Of a stretch of DNA of 64,000 nt, positions 52,996-64,000 are shown piece by piece. A program made the translations under genes and the position numbers. The notes under the pieces are model-generated. The model was not told the origin of the DNA, searched no databases, and was given only the letters and a program-made list of their open reading frames with translations. The DNA is from Elymus sibiricus (Eukaryota > Streptophyta > Magnoliopsida > Poales > Poaceae): contig CM077666.1 of NCBI GenBank assembly GCA_039707655.1, forward strand, positions 283,701,166 to 283,765,165, written 5' to 3'. Within the stretch, counting starts at the first letter, position 1; each line of letters opens with the position of its first letter.

Positions 52996-55900
52996 TCAGC
53001 CAGGACGCAGCTGGCTGAACTCTCCTTCGTTGGTGCCAGAGCTGGAACTGAACTTGCTGTCCACCGGCGTGGTCATCCGAGACCGCCGCTTGGTCGCGAC
53101 GAGGTGGGGGTTCTCCTCTTCATCCATGGCCAAGAGCTCATACATGTCACCGCTACGGAAGACCGGGTGCACGTATGCGCCCTTGAGGTACTCTCTCAGG
53201 TTCAGCGTCGGGTCGTTTGCCCGTTGCAGCGTGTCCTTCACCATGGCCTCCTGCAAACATCAAACGTTGTTCTCTCTTAATATTTGGAGACGATGTGAAT
53301 ACCATCTGCAGTTATGTATGGAGAAGAGATCCTGCCTGCAAGGGGAATTTTATGTACGCCGGCTCGAACCGGCCCTTGCAGACGTAGTGGAACCATATGG
53401 TCAGGACAGGAAGAGGAAGAAGAGCGACAGTGGACTGCTCTGCTTCCTGTGTGCTCAGGAGTCCTATCAGCAGGATCTGCGATATGACTAACGCGGTGAC
53501 GATTCGTTGGTGTACGTCTGGCCAGAATTGCGCGCCGCTCTCGTATTGCTGGTTATAGACATTGATGATCTTGCAACAAAAGAAACATACCAAGGATTAG
53601 TATGTTAGTGTATTACTATTATACTGTGATGAAGCAGAAATTTGTGATCTATGTCAATGTGGATGTGATGTTCACATTTGGCTCTGAAAGAATACAAAGA
53701 TAAAACTGGAGGACAGATGTGAACCTGGTGTCTGAAAACAAGATAGGCCAGGCCGAAGAAGACTATGATGAAAGGAAGAATGATGGGTGTCACAACAGCA
53801 TATACAAGCCCTAGGAGGAAGTAGAGCTGTATTCGCGGTTCGGTGCTGCCAAACTCCAAGCTCCCAGGGTCCATGGCCTGCTCGCGATCCTGCTCGGTTC
53901 TGACCAAGAATGTGTTCTTTATGTGGAACATGATCAACGGCTTCAACCTAAGAACTTCTGCGGCAATGCCTGCCCATCCATCCACCATAATGTACGTGAT
54001 GAAAAAAGTGGCTTTCATGGGAATGGATTCTCCAATTGTCTCTGGAATTCTTTTTCATCAAAACAAAAGTACACGAGTTTTTTTAGGTGGTAGTACAAAT
54101 ATAATTGAACCCGTGATTATTATATCCAAGTGCAAAATTTGGCTTACTTGTTAGTGGACTGATGGATAAAACTGTCGAGCTGCTGGAACGCTGTTCCAGC
54201 AACCACACTTCCCAAGAATACGTTGACGAAAATAAACAGGAAGTATTTTGATGCCGTCCTCCTCTCCAATCCAGAGAGTGATACGTGGCCTTCAATCTTG
54301 CTCATGGCCATGAGAATTGTTGGCAGAAATATAAGGAAGATTTTCAATGCGATTCCTGGCAAGAAACCTTGTATGACTGACCTTGGACCATTTCTGCAGG
54401 AAATTGCATTGACCATGAAAATTACATCCAGCAATGCAGTACCTTGTAAACAAATCAGTATAATGCTGATTTTTTATGCAATTCAAGGTCTATTAAATTC
54501 AACAGATTTTTTTTCTGCCCTTTGATTATTCAGCAAGGAGAACCGTTAATCAAAATATGGGGAAAAGTGATCTCACAAATGCCTTTTCCTTTTTGTTTTT
54601 CACAATTGAACCGTGAAACAAGGAGCGGTCACACTCACCTCTCTATTATAGGTTTCAAGAAAGGAAGCACCCGCTCAATATCGTCAAGATTGGCCACTGA
54701 TTGGACGAGCGCAATTGGGACCATGAAGAAAAATGTCAGGAAAAACAGCGCAACAGCCATGATAAGCCTCCTGATGGAGAGCTCGACGAAAGGGATCGCG
54801 AGGTTAGGCCAGTAAACATCGCGAGGTTCCGGAGCCCACTCGGTCAACCACACCGTTGGGTTACTGGTCTGCTGTGTTTGTGCACAGACAGCAGCGCCCC
54901 ACTGACTATTGAAAGACACAAATGCTGCTGGCATTATAGCCTTAGGATCACCAATCACCTTCTCTCTCTCCTCATCTTCCTGCAATTAACAAGTTACATA
55001 TTGTTAATACTGCTGCTCAGTGTTATGGACCTTATTATGAAAGAATAAATTGGTGCTGCTTGATGGTTATCAACACGATGAAATGAGAAGTGACTTGGCA
55101 CCTGTTTACATAGCTCCTCGATTGTTGCCTTGTAGTGTTGTAATGCATCCACCTTTTGCCCCCAAAGACCCCACAGTCCTGTCTATAAGACATGTGCGTA
55201 ATTGAGCTATACCACTTGCAGATTAGACTAGAGCATATATCGAAATGGTTTTGTGACGAATCCGTAGGTGCATGATTTGCAAAGGAGGAAGATTACCTTA
55301 ATAGTCATCTCCTTTTCGGGGTCCTTAGCGTGCTGGTTTTCGTAGTAGACCAACCAGTTTTGCAAGGCTTTCTTCTTCTCAACCAAACTGGCAAGGGCGT
55401 TTGCGTTGTATACAACCTATTGATCAGTTAAGTACCCCGGATGAGAAACAGATTTTAACCATTAACAGAGAAAAGAAAGATAAAGGCATATGGGCCTACA
55501 GGTGCTTCGGTTGGAAAGTAAACAAATAATTAGAAAGCTTGCATTTCAGTTCAAGAGTAAATACAACTGAAAAACAAAGTAACTTGATGCTCGGTTGAAT
55601 TTCAATGTTTAAAATCATATCAGTAGTATTCACCATAACGATACCACGGTGACCACAAGATAGAAAAAGAGTAAACCTGGTGGCTGAGATAATGTTCGCG
55701 ATGATTCACAGCAAAGAAGTGCTCAACATGCTCACCAACTGTTTCGTCTGGGTCAGCTGGTATATTTCTCACAAGTACCTGAAAATAAGGCAGAAAATGA
55801 GGTATGAGCCAAGGAAACTCTACACACTACCTTCAATCTGGGAAATTCTACACACACACACTGCTTGTTTTACTATCGCAAAGATTGTCCCTCCTAATTC

Positions 55901-57115
55901 GTCCCAGATTCTATCCCCTAGCTGGGGCTGACCACAACCGTGTATTTTCTTTTTGCTTAATATATTGAAAGCAGCGCTGCTGCAGTCGTCCCCAAAAAGA
56001 AAGCAGGGAAAGCAAAATTTCATAGGAAATGTTCGACAGAAACAAAGCAACAAGATGAAAAATTCACATTCAGATCTAGCGAGGTCCATAACACATCAAT
56101 TAAACTTGCATGGATAAGATATCTTACCGTGAATTGGTCGGGTCGACGATTTTGATTGGCAAGAAAGTGCAATCTCATAGTTGTTATAACCTTATATTCA
56201 TGATACAACACGTAGAATGTCCAAAAGGTAAACACATAGGCCATTCCAATGTGTACCCAAAACCTATGAAAATATACAACAGTTTCAGTAGAATAAGTAT
56301 GAAGCAAAGTGAGGTGACACGAGGAGAATAGAAGGACCGCATCTCTGCATCTATAGCTAATATAATCAGGCAGGCGCTTGAGGAACGATAAATTCTGTAA
56401 TTGTCAGGATATCAGACGGAGTAAACAGAAGTAATACCTTTTTGAACCTTGACCAAGATTCGATATTGAAAGCTTGTCGATTTGATCATAACTTAGACCC
56501 TCTTCATCATCTCCTAAAGTTGCACTAGTCCAATTGACAGGAACTAGGACAGCAAATGCCAGCACAGTAATTGGCACAAATATTTTTAAACTGCAAATCA
56601 AAACAGCAATGCACCGTCAGTAGGCATAATGTGTTTTGGTTACAAACACAGTGATCCACATGTCCATCTGTTAACATCACAATATAGGCATTTTCGAACT
56701 CGACTTCCTGATTTTGGAACTTTGAAGACATGAAGTGTAGTAAGCAACTACTATAATATTGTAGTGTGAGAATTGAGATACACGGATATAATCATGCTCA
56801 CCCGAGAAGATAGATGCGGACATATACCGCGGAATCTAGTCCTGCATGCTCAATTAACTCGGGCTCTGGCATTTTCAGCGCGGCGGGCATCCAGTTGAGA
56901 AACCGAAGATATGTTGACACATCAGCATTCACAAATTTTGACAAGACATTTCCGATGTGCCTTGGGCTGCTTCTTGTCCCTTTAAGGTACCATTTTGGAA
57001 AGTATACCCGATCATTAATAGGTTGTATCCTAACAACTGCGAACACGAGAAGAAAACCCACTGCGGATAATATGTTTATTCCTGCGGCAACACCAATGTC
57101 GTTGAGGGAGCCCAT
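52996..57115 (-). CDS. OSCA1: OSCA1-type hyperosmolality-gated calcium channel / CSC1-like protein (768 aa, 11 exons)
   Basis: Exons 57115-56802, 56590-56438, 56263-56128, 55778-55677, 55416-55297, 55182-55102, 54979-54639, 54393-54148, 54049-53725, 53569-53336 and 53250-52996. The sum is 2307 nt in frame, close to known OSCA1 proteins (about 770 aa). The N-terminus DIGVAAGINILSAVGFLLVF and ALKMPEPELIEHAGLDS are OSCA clade 1 hallmarks. A cytosolic domain (exons 4-6, WGLWGQKVDALQHYKATIEE) is followed by the DUF221/RSN1_7TM membrane core (exons 7-10: IRRLIMAVALFFLTFFF, GIALKIFLIFLPTILMAM, FFITYIMVDGWAGIA, LVYAVVTPIILPFIIVFFGL). A cytosolic tail ends it. The family forms dimeric plasma-membrane cation channels opened by osmotic or mechanical stress. 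Intron 10 has a GC donor (CAG/GCAGGA). No disabling mutation is seen. The symbol is family-level only, because the exact paralogue cannot be told. Confidence 0.93.
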
Positions 57116-57975
57116 GTCTCTCTAGAGAGACTCACTCCAGAAGAAGCGTCACCGAGAAGTAGCCTAACGGTTTAGACAAAAATATCTACATAGAAAGAAA
57201 AGAAAAAATGGTAAGAAAATTGTCAACTAGAATCAAAATAATAGATTGGTAAGAATGAAAGTAGCTAGGTATGATCATTAGCATTAGAAACTGAGCTTTC
57301 CCAGCGGGTTATGCGTGGAAAATTGAAGTGACCAGAAAACAAATATTGGGCAGCAGCTTAGATGGCTTACTCCGATGCTGTACTACTGCAAATTCTGACC
57401 AATGTAGCAAAAATCTGTCTTAATCTTGCATTCTTGCAAATTAAACTTCTGGGGTTCTATAGCAGATATCAGTTTAGGTGCACAACTGCACAACACGAGT
57501 AACGAAGGGGTCCATCGATCAGAATCAACTGAGTACTACTGACAATGACATCGTTCAAGGATGCATGAAATTGCAATAAAGTCAACATCCACAATTTCCC
57601 ATATAACCTATCATCGTCTTTGTCTCAACTAGAGCTAGCGGATACGTTCAGGTGATCGATCTTCCTAGGTTCTTAGCGGCTGCTGGAATGGATTCGCTAC
57701 AGGCAGGAAACAGGAGCAGTTAGTTAACATAACATACCGCGCGCGGTTATCGCCGACGTCGCCGCCACTCGACCAGGCAGTGGCCGAGCGCCGCCGCTTG
57801 GACGGTCACTGCCGTGCCGCCATTGATGTCGTCGTCGAGGAAACGCAGGAGTGCGGTGCACGAGAGGAGTGAAGGAGCAGCAGAGGGAGGCGGCGCTGGG
57901 TGCCCCGCCGGCCGCCCTGAGAGGAGCTGGAGCAGGGGGCGATGGTAAAGTGAAAAAGAAAAAAAGCAAGAGAGA
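57116..57975 (-). promoter_or_regulatory. OSCA 5' UTR, leader intron and promoter region
   Basis: On the minus strand a GC-rich block (about 57970-57738) ends in GCGCGCG/GTATGTTATG, a good splice donor. The AT-rich sequence below it runs to the ATG at 57115, so a non-coding first exon and a leader intron of about 0.6 kb are likely. CTCTCTAGAGAGACATG lies directly before the start codon. Inferred only from composition and the donor. Confidence 0.45.
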
Positions 57976-58264
57976 TTACAACGCCAACGCCGTTGCCGAT
58001 TTTGTTGCTACTAGTCTATGGGGACGATCAGAACGAGGACGACGACTAGGACGGCGACGGGCCGGCACGACGCGTTCGCCTACGTCTCGGCGGAAATAAC
58101 GACGTGAGGAGGGATGACCGTTCTCCAACGGCCTGCCACTGGTGTTTCTTTTTTCAAAAAATAAAACTTTGCTATATGGACACAGCTATTAGAATATAAC
58201 TAGCTAAATACACTAAGAGTGGCCATTGGTGGACCAGGGAGCACCGATTTTTTGGCATGGAACC

Positions 58265-58800
58265 ACACTTTTTTTTTAGTTGGAATCGTTGCATTTTATT
58301 CAAATACGGCAAACTCCGAGGCTACTACCGGAACAATACTTTCGGGTGGCACTTGAAACCAAGTTTTACAAAGTTTATTGATGCAATCTTCCCTAGCCAA
58401 AATGTGTGCTAAGCAATTAACCTTACGTCGCACCCATCCCACTTTAAACTCGTCAAAAGTTTGAAGAAGGGTCTTGATCTCCTGCACCACGTGCCCCAAA
58501 GCTGAGAGGTCCTTGTTCTGGATCTTTCGTGTTGCCGCTTGAGAGTTTGTTTCAAGGAAAACCTTATGCACATTCATCTCTTTAGCCAGCCAAATGCTCA
58601 ACGACTAGAACAATGTCTTTTTGCGGGATTAGAATAATGCCTTTGTGGTACGCTGCTTCTTCGTAATTTGCATTTAGATATAGCATTTTCGCATCTGTAA
58701 GCCACTGGTGATAAGGGCATTCTACCAGAGCTACACCCATAGCCTCCGCCGACAGTATATTTTTCAATTTTATCGAAGGAGTGCCTCTCATCGAAAGATC
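58265..58800 (-). pseudogene. LINE 3' fragment: RNase H-like domain
   Basis: Minus frames 58791-58582 (ILSAEAMGVALVE) and 58601-58296 (FLETNSQAATRKIQ, WVRRKVNCLAHILARE) form an RVT_3-type RNase H domain with frameshifts. An A-rich tail (AAATGCAACGATTCCAAC then A9) lies at 58265-58300. Confidence 0.68.
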
Positions 58801-59589
58801 AAGACACCCATAATGTGATCACGTGGCATCAGAGCTCAAGGTTACTCGGTGAGATTTTTCAGTTTTCCATACTTTATATTGCATATGTTTTTCCATGTCC
58901 ATCATCCACAAGAAAGCAAAAAAGGATGGACCATAACGGACACGGAGTTTGGGCTCTAGGGAGCATATATCCCTGGTGAACAGTAAATAAAAAACAAATA
59001 GAAAATAAATTTTAAAAATTCTGATTTTTTTTTAGATGTTCATATTAGTGTAACAAGCGTACTTGCCAATTTTCATGCGAAACGGGATAGCAGTGCTTCG
59101 TCGGTGAAAAAAACAAACTTAAATGTACCATTTGAAGGTAACATTTGTCGTTCGACTTGTTTTTTTTTTTACACAGGTCAACATGCTTAAGCTTTCCTCC
59201 TAAAAATTTTTAGGTGGCATTTGGGTATGTAAATGAACACATCTATTTTTTTCAAAAAAAATTGACCTTGACAAAATATATTTTTTGCGCGCATGAGCAT
59301 ATACTCCCTAGAGCCAAAAGCAATATTCGAGACCATAACGTCCAAACTAGTCTGATCCATTGCAGTATATCTTTTTCGGTGCATTACATCATTGCTGGTC
59401 ATCAAGAATACTATCAAGAGCTACAAATTGGTGTCATTCGTTGCGGGGGTGGCGAGCCTATGATGACTAAGATTTGGTTGGTGACTTAAATCGAATTCCA
59501 GACCATTGTAGATTATAAAGAGTATGATACCATCACACATTTATCCCGTCTTACTTTGTTCTGCCGTGAAATTTTGGGGAGTTTTATTG
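58801..59589. other. Intergenic AT-rich DNA
   Basis: No gene or element could be defined. GAGCATATATCCCTGG near 58958 and GAGCATATACTCCCTAG near 59294 are similar words and may mark an old repeat. Confidence 0.35.
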
Positions 59590-60540
59590 CTTTAACAAGG
59601 TCATGTTACAATCGGCTCTAAGGCTGCTAACAAGAAAAGTCGGGCATTCCTCGAGCTAGCATTCGAAAACCGACAAGGAACACGCATGCTTGGCACAGAG
59701 GTCCGCCGAACTATTAACATCTCACAGGACATGTCTAACAGAAAAGGAAATACAACTTGATGATTTTTCCGGATAGGCGCTACAATAGAAAGAGAATTGT
59801 TGCACAAAAACCAGAGGTTAACAACCTCTAAGCAGTCCACTTCCATCACCACATGTGAGAAGCCCCGGAGTTGCACAAAAATAACGATCTCCCATAGAGC
59901 CATCGCTTCGGCAATCAGCAGATCAGTGACCCCAATGAAGGGTTTACTTCAAGCCCCCATGAAGGCCAGGTGAGATCGAGCCACACCACCACCTCCTCCC
60001 ATGCGAGCTTCATTGTTGTTGGCCCCATCAGTGTTGATTTTTACCCATCCGACGCGGCCTCCAACATTGATCATTAGGGATGTTGTGTTTATATGTAGGC
60101 ATATCAAGCAGTAGCAGATCATCCATGACCTTCTTCACCGAATGAATAGGATCAAACGGTACCTGATCATGTATCCATCGGTTCAGATGGCATGCATGAC
60201 CGTAATCAACTTGCCTCTATCTTGGTCAGAAATCATGTTGTCTAACACTATGTCCTTTGCCCATGATGACGGATGGAGCCGTGGCAGCTTTGAGGTCCCA
60301 GATGTCCCTCGTCGCTACCCAATACTGCTTGGCGTGTGAACAAAACATGAGGGCGTGTTGCAAATCTTCCATCATTGCTTTACACAGGTCGCACCGCGCC
60401 ATTGTTCTTATATGGCAGTGTTTTAGAGTGGCATAATCAGGGAGGATACCCCGAAGAACTCGCCACCAGAAAACCTGGACTCTCGGGACAACTTTTAGTG
60501 CATGATCGACATCCGAAGGCAAGGACTAACTATTCTTCTA
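59590..60540 (-). pseudogene. LINE 3' fragment: zf-RVT and RNase H-like domains
   Basis: Minus frame 60522-60226 contains VFWWRVLRGILPDYATLK and CDLCKAMMEDLQHALMFC (zf-RVT). 59903-59601 continues with VVMEVDCLEVVNLW and ends of RNase H type. Several frameshifts separate them. It is a second, independent LINE end next to the one at 58265. Confidence 0.7.
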
Positions 60541-60999
60541 CAGGCGCCACATACTCCCGCTGCCCTGATTCCACGTATGGTTGCTTCGACCACTTCCTGC
60601 AACTTAACAAGTTGCTCACAATCTCCTTCTGCAAAGAATGCACCTGTAGCAACAAGAAGGTGCTACAGGAAAGAATGCACATGTGTGCTTGGACTCATTA
60701 GTTCTGCTTTGGTTGCTTCCATTAGACAAACAAGAAATATACAATAGAATAATGCCAGACATACGGGCGAGACCTAACAGAGCGTGCGGAGGGAGGAACA
60801 TGCCCTCTTTAAATGCCACCCCTCCACTCTGAATTTCACTGGTGGGCCCGCCTTCCTTAATTTACTCTCAGCCCTCTAATCCTAATCAGCCCGTATAACT
60901 TTAGTAAATCGTCTGTATGTGTAGCATTATTCTATACAATGCCACCAATGCGAAGGGTATGGTCATGTTCATCGAGTCTACAACTCTAAGCGTGTTATG
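60541..60999. other. Intergenic DNA
   Basis: Nothing recognised. Confidence 0.35.
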
Positions 61000-61345
61000 A
61001 TCATCCGTGGAGATGGCGCATATGATTTTGCAAAATGACATTGATGATTCTTCAGCATTTATTGCTATAGAAAAACAAGATGACTCTATTTCAGATCAAG
61101 ACAAGGAAATAGTGGGAACGGAAGACGTTGATCAATACAAGAGTTTTGTTGCGCAGCATGTTTTGAGCATGCAAATGAGCCACGCGAACTAAATCAGCGA
61201 CACAATCTGGTCCAAACAACAGGGGTTGTCAAACTGCATGTTGTCCGGATCTTCATTGATGGTGGGAGTTGCAATAATTTGGCTAGTATCCAGTTAGTGG
61301 AGAAGCTTGCTCTCACCAGCAGGCCACACTCACATCCACACTAGT
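61000..61345 (+). pseudogene. Gypsy gag-protease fragment
   Basis: Plus frame 61007-61192 (QYKSFVAQHVLSMQMSHAN) leads, after a stop or shift near 61190, into VRIFIDGGSCNNLASIQLVE and KLALTSRPHSHP. This is the retropepsin motif of a different Gypsy family from the one at 5925-8735. Only about 350 bp survive. Confidence 0.7.
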
Positions 61346-61772
61346 ACATTCAATAGTTTAACACCTGGTATTTTTCCATTGATGCCTATTTTGATTTTGC
61401 TTAATAGTATGATGTTGTGCCATAGATGAACCAGCTGACATAAAAGAGCAACAATGCTCACACTAGTCACAAATGGATCGTGTTACATTATGATACAGGC
61501 CAACCATTCTCACTAACCAACACTACTATAATGTGAAGATCGTACATGCCGCTTATTTTGGATGACTATTGTACACTGGAGGGAGAAAGCTGTGTTGCCC
61601 AGGCCTGGCATATACAAACGCAGCCACACCACACCTAAACACTGTATCTGCTAGGAAACACAGCGCTACGTACAGAACCTAAAAAATGTTGAGAAATGAC
61701 ATTACTGTGTTGATGCGCAGTCTGATTCGTGTCAGACGGTATCTGAAGGCGAAGGGACAATATCTGTGATCC
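61346..61772. other. Probable 3' UTR of the purple acid phosphatase gene and intergenic DNA
   Basis: No coding signal. The part next to 61773 should be the 3' UTR of the minus-strand gene. Confidence 0.4.
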
Positions 61773-63035
61773 TTAGGATTCCTCGTTCTTCACCGGAGTC
61801 CATTGTGCCGCTTCTCTCTTCTTCCTGAGGAGAATTCCCAAGGCAAAACCAAGCGTCAGGGCCAACATCACACTACCTCCAATTCCCAAGTACAGCGGGG
61901 AAATCTTCAGCTTGGTGCTGGCTCCCGAGCTGAGCTTTGTTTGATTGACCGCCTCGGTAGCGCTAGCTTCAGTAGATGTTTGTCCAGAGAATATCTCCAC
62001 CATGTCATGGACTTGTCCGTCGTGGTTCCCGACGTACAGCAGCGTTAGCTTCTCCCTGGTAGCTACCAGTTTTGTGTACCCGAACTCACCACCACGGTAC
62101 ATGGAGATCCCAGGCTGTGGAAAGATAGGAACATCTGGATGATCACGCCTTGGTTGCCAGATCGGTTGCCAATCTTGTCCGGCCATCCCGATCACAACAT
62201 GAACAGGGGCACCAGGGTATACGAAGCTTGATGATGTGTTCAGACACTGTGAATTCTTCATGGGGCAGAACCTCTCATACCTATGGACATGTCCCCACAG
62301 GGCAAGGGTCACATTGTACATCACCAAGAGCGGTTCAAGATGCTGGATCATCTGCTGTCTCATGGCAGAATCCCTGGCTTCGTTGCTCGAGGTATACATG
62401 GGCCGGTGGCCCTGAAACACAACAAATGGGGTTCTACTTCGGTTCACCTTCTCCAGGTCAGCTTTTAGGAAATTGTGTTGGTCACTGCCCTGAACGAAAT
62501 TAGTTTCAGTTGACATGTACACAAAATGCACGACACCTGAATCGAAAGAGTAATAGAGATTCCGTGTGTCCGGAGCTCCGTTGCCAGTAGGTAGAACAGA
62601 ATTCCCAGGCATCCTGAACTTGACACTGTATGGTATTCCACATTCACCTCCACCATCCTTTCCATATGTAGACCACGAAGGTTTCCAAGGTTGTGAAGGC
62701 CAATCATACTCATGATTTCCTATGCAGACATGGTATGGAGTATTGGCTGCAATAGGCTCAATCTGGCTGAAGAAATGGTCCCACACCCAAGCATAGCCTC
62801 TGGCATAACTGATGTCCCCAATGTGCGAAATAAATGCAGGCTTATCTCCAAGCGCTTCAATATCACGGAGGATCCACTTCACCGTTGACAAGCTCTCATC
62901 TTGTGTGCGGATGTAGGTGTTATATGGTACATAAGTGCCCATATCACCAAAGAGAAAAGCAATGGTCTCATTGGCCTCACTGTCACGTGAAATAAAGCTG
63001 TATGTCTCGCTCCATCCTCCCGGGTCACTACCGAC
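61773..63035 (-). CDS. Purple acid phosphatase, PAP2/PAP9-like, membrane-anchored (last exon, 420 aa seen)
   Basis: The exon opens at an AG acceptor (TTGGTAG/GTCGGTAG) and codes 420 residues to the stop. Metallophosphatase motifs in order: [49 protein letters not shown] and [11 protein letters not shown]. All seven usual metal ligands (Asp; Asp and Tyr; Asn; His; His, His) are visible, so the name inactive PAP given to some relatives need not apply. The C-terminus has a hydrophobic helix ([20 protein letters not shown]) followed by LLRKKRE. This is the tail anchor seen in Arabidopsis PAP2, which sits on chloroplast and mitochondrial outer membranes. The N-terminal part (a fibronectin-like domain, probably 200 or more residues) lies beyond an intron that runs past the window end. 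It appears intact. Confidence 0.9.
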   Translation of the reverse strand, partial: VGSDPGGWSETYSFISRDSEANETIAFLFGDMGTYVPYNTYIRTQDESLSTVKWILRDIEALGDKPAFISHIGDISYARGYAWVWDHFFSQIEPIAANTPYHVCIGNHEYDWPSQPWKPSWSTYGKDGGGECGIPYSVKFRMPGNSVLPTGNGAPDTRNLYYSFDSGVVHFVYMSTETNFVQGSDQHNFLKADLEKVNRSRTPFVVFQGHRPMYTSSNEARDSAMRQQMIQHLEPLLVMYNVTLALWGHVHRYERFCPMKNSQCLNTSSSFVYPGAPVHVVIGMAGQDWQPIWQPRRDHPDVPIFPQPGISMYRGGEFGYTKLVATREKLTLLYVGNHDGQVHDMVEIFSGQTSTEASATEAVNQTKLSSGASTKLKISPLYLGIGGSVMLALTLGFALGILLRKKREAAQWTPVKNEES

Positions 63036-64000
63036 CTACCAAAAATAGCTCAGTTAGCTAAAGAGAAAATACATGCTGAACATGTAGATAATAATTGTTT
63101 GCTGCTGTTGGGCTAGCTTAGCTTGCCCCACAAGCCAGCTTGTTAGGCTTATGGCTCTAGACGATGTCTTCGACGGCCTTAATTTTTATGAGAGGACTGA
63201 GCATAGACAGTAAGCCAGAGAGATGCAACCTCTTATAATTTGCTTCACATCTTGTTTAATACTACATCATGTTCTGGAGATTTGTTGATCAAATGCGTAG
63301 GAAAGGTTCAACAGACAGAACATGTTGAGAATTTTGTTTCACTGTTGACTTTGTTCATAAGATGGTACTGTTTGAATGAATTGTATGTAGTTCTTTTTCC
63401 ATCACAACTCAAAAGGATGACATTTATATACTAGCTATTGCTCTTAAAGATTGTGATCACACTGATGCATTAATTTTATCGTATTATATATTAACAATCC
63501 TAATTTATTGTATCCAACTCTATATTGTGCTCGCAAACTTTAGGCATTATTTGTGTGTGTTCCCTTTTGGTACTGATGAAAACTGATGTATTGGGCCGTA
63601 TTTTTCTGCAAGTTATGATACATCCCTAGAACTCAGTATGCGATTCTGTAATGTGGTTGATTGGAGGTTGTATGACATTAATTTGTCAATGGTTACATTG
63701 ATTTTGACTTTGACGCCAATTCAAACGATCTACTAGTGAGGCCTAGGCTGTCCTTATACTTGTTAAAAGCATATATTTCACCTTTTTGGTGAATATTTTC
63801 TATTATGAGTAGTATTGATGTGAATTATGTTTAAAGGGTCTAACTGTGGTTCACAGGTTCAGGGCCACCTTAGCTTCAAGGGTAGTTAAAATGGTAAAGC
63901 TGCTTTGCAATTGTAAGTCTACATAGGTTGAACTATCTTATGAAACTAGAAATATTCTCTAGCTCACACCCAGACTCGAATCCTATACACACGAACATCA
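63036..64000 (-). other. Intron of the purple acid phosphatase gene (partial)
   Basis: AT-rich, with no coding match to the N-terminal PAP domains on the minus strand. The upstream exon is therefore expected to the right of the window. Confidence 0.55.

Overview
The window looks like nuclear DNA of a large-genome grass, most likely Triticeae (wheat, Aegilops, barley or rye type). The reasons are dense nested transposons, Stowaway MITEs with CTCCCTCC ends and TA duplications, a Cassandra TRIM with 5S-like LTRs, a Gypsy element with an antisense Transposase_28-type gene, and spliced plant genes with GT/AG introns. Nothing prokaryotic was seen.

Layout. 148-9615 is a complete Gypsy element that has lost pol but keeps gag-protease and a six-exon antisense gene. 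A decayed LINE 3' end (about 10735-20095) is split by a complete Copia element (11681-18640) and by a 1177-bp solo-LTR-like element (18728-19904). 20527-29040 is a Mutator-like element (MULE) with a 9-bp target duplication. It carries three genes: a decayed transposase, a decayed plant-mobile-domain gene, and an intact 131-aa gene of unknown function on the other strand with a cluster of E2F-type sites in front of it. It sits about 180 bp upstream of a host gene for a WRN-exonuclease-like protein (29225-30973) that lacks two catalytic acids. Next come a Stowaway element interrupted by Cassandra (32526-33511) and a 3.9-kb mariner-like element (33519-37405). The mariner element has an intact five-exon DD39D transposase and also encloses a gene for a six-CxxC protein. 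LTR and Gypsy remnants and a 5'-truncated LINE (41160-44037) follow.

From 44 kb on lies a host gene island: a KISH/TMEM167 gene (44259-46569, plus), an OSCA1-type calcium channel gene (52996-57115, minus, 11 exons, 768 aa) and the last exon of a membrane-anchored purple acid phosphatase (61773-63035, minus, continuing past the window end). LINE, Harbinger and Gypsy fragments fill the gaps.

The host genes do not form a pathway visible from sequence: KISH belongs to the secretory system, OSCA to osmosensing calcium entry, and PAP to membrane-bound phosphatases. The most unusual biology is in the two DNA transposons that carry extra genes. All exon structures were deduced by eye from frame, splice signals and family resemblance.
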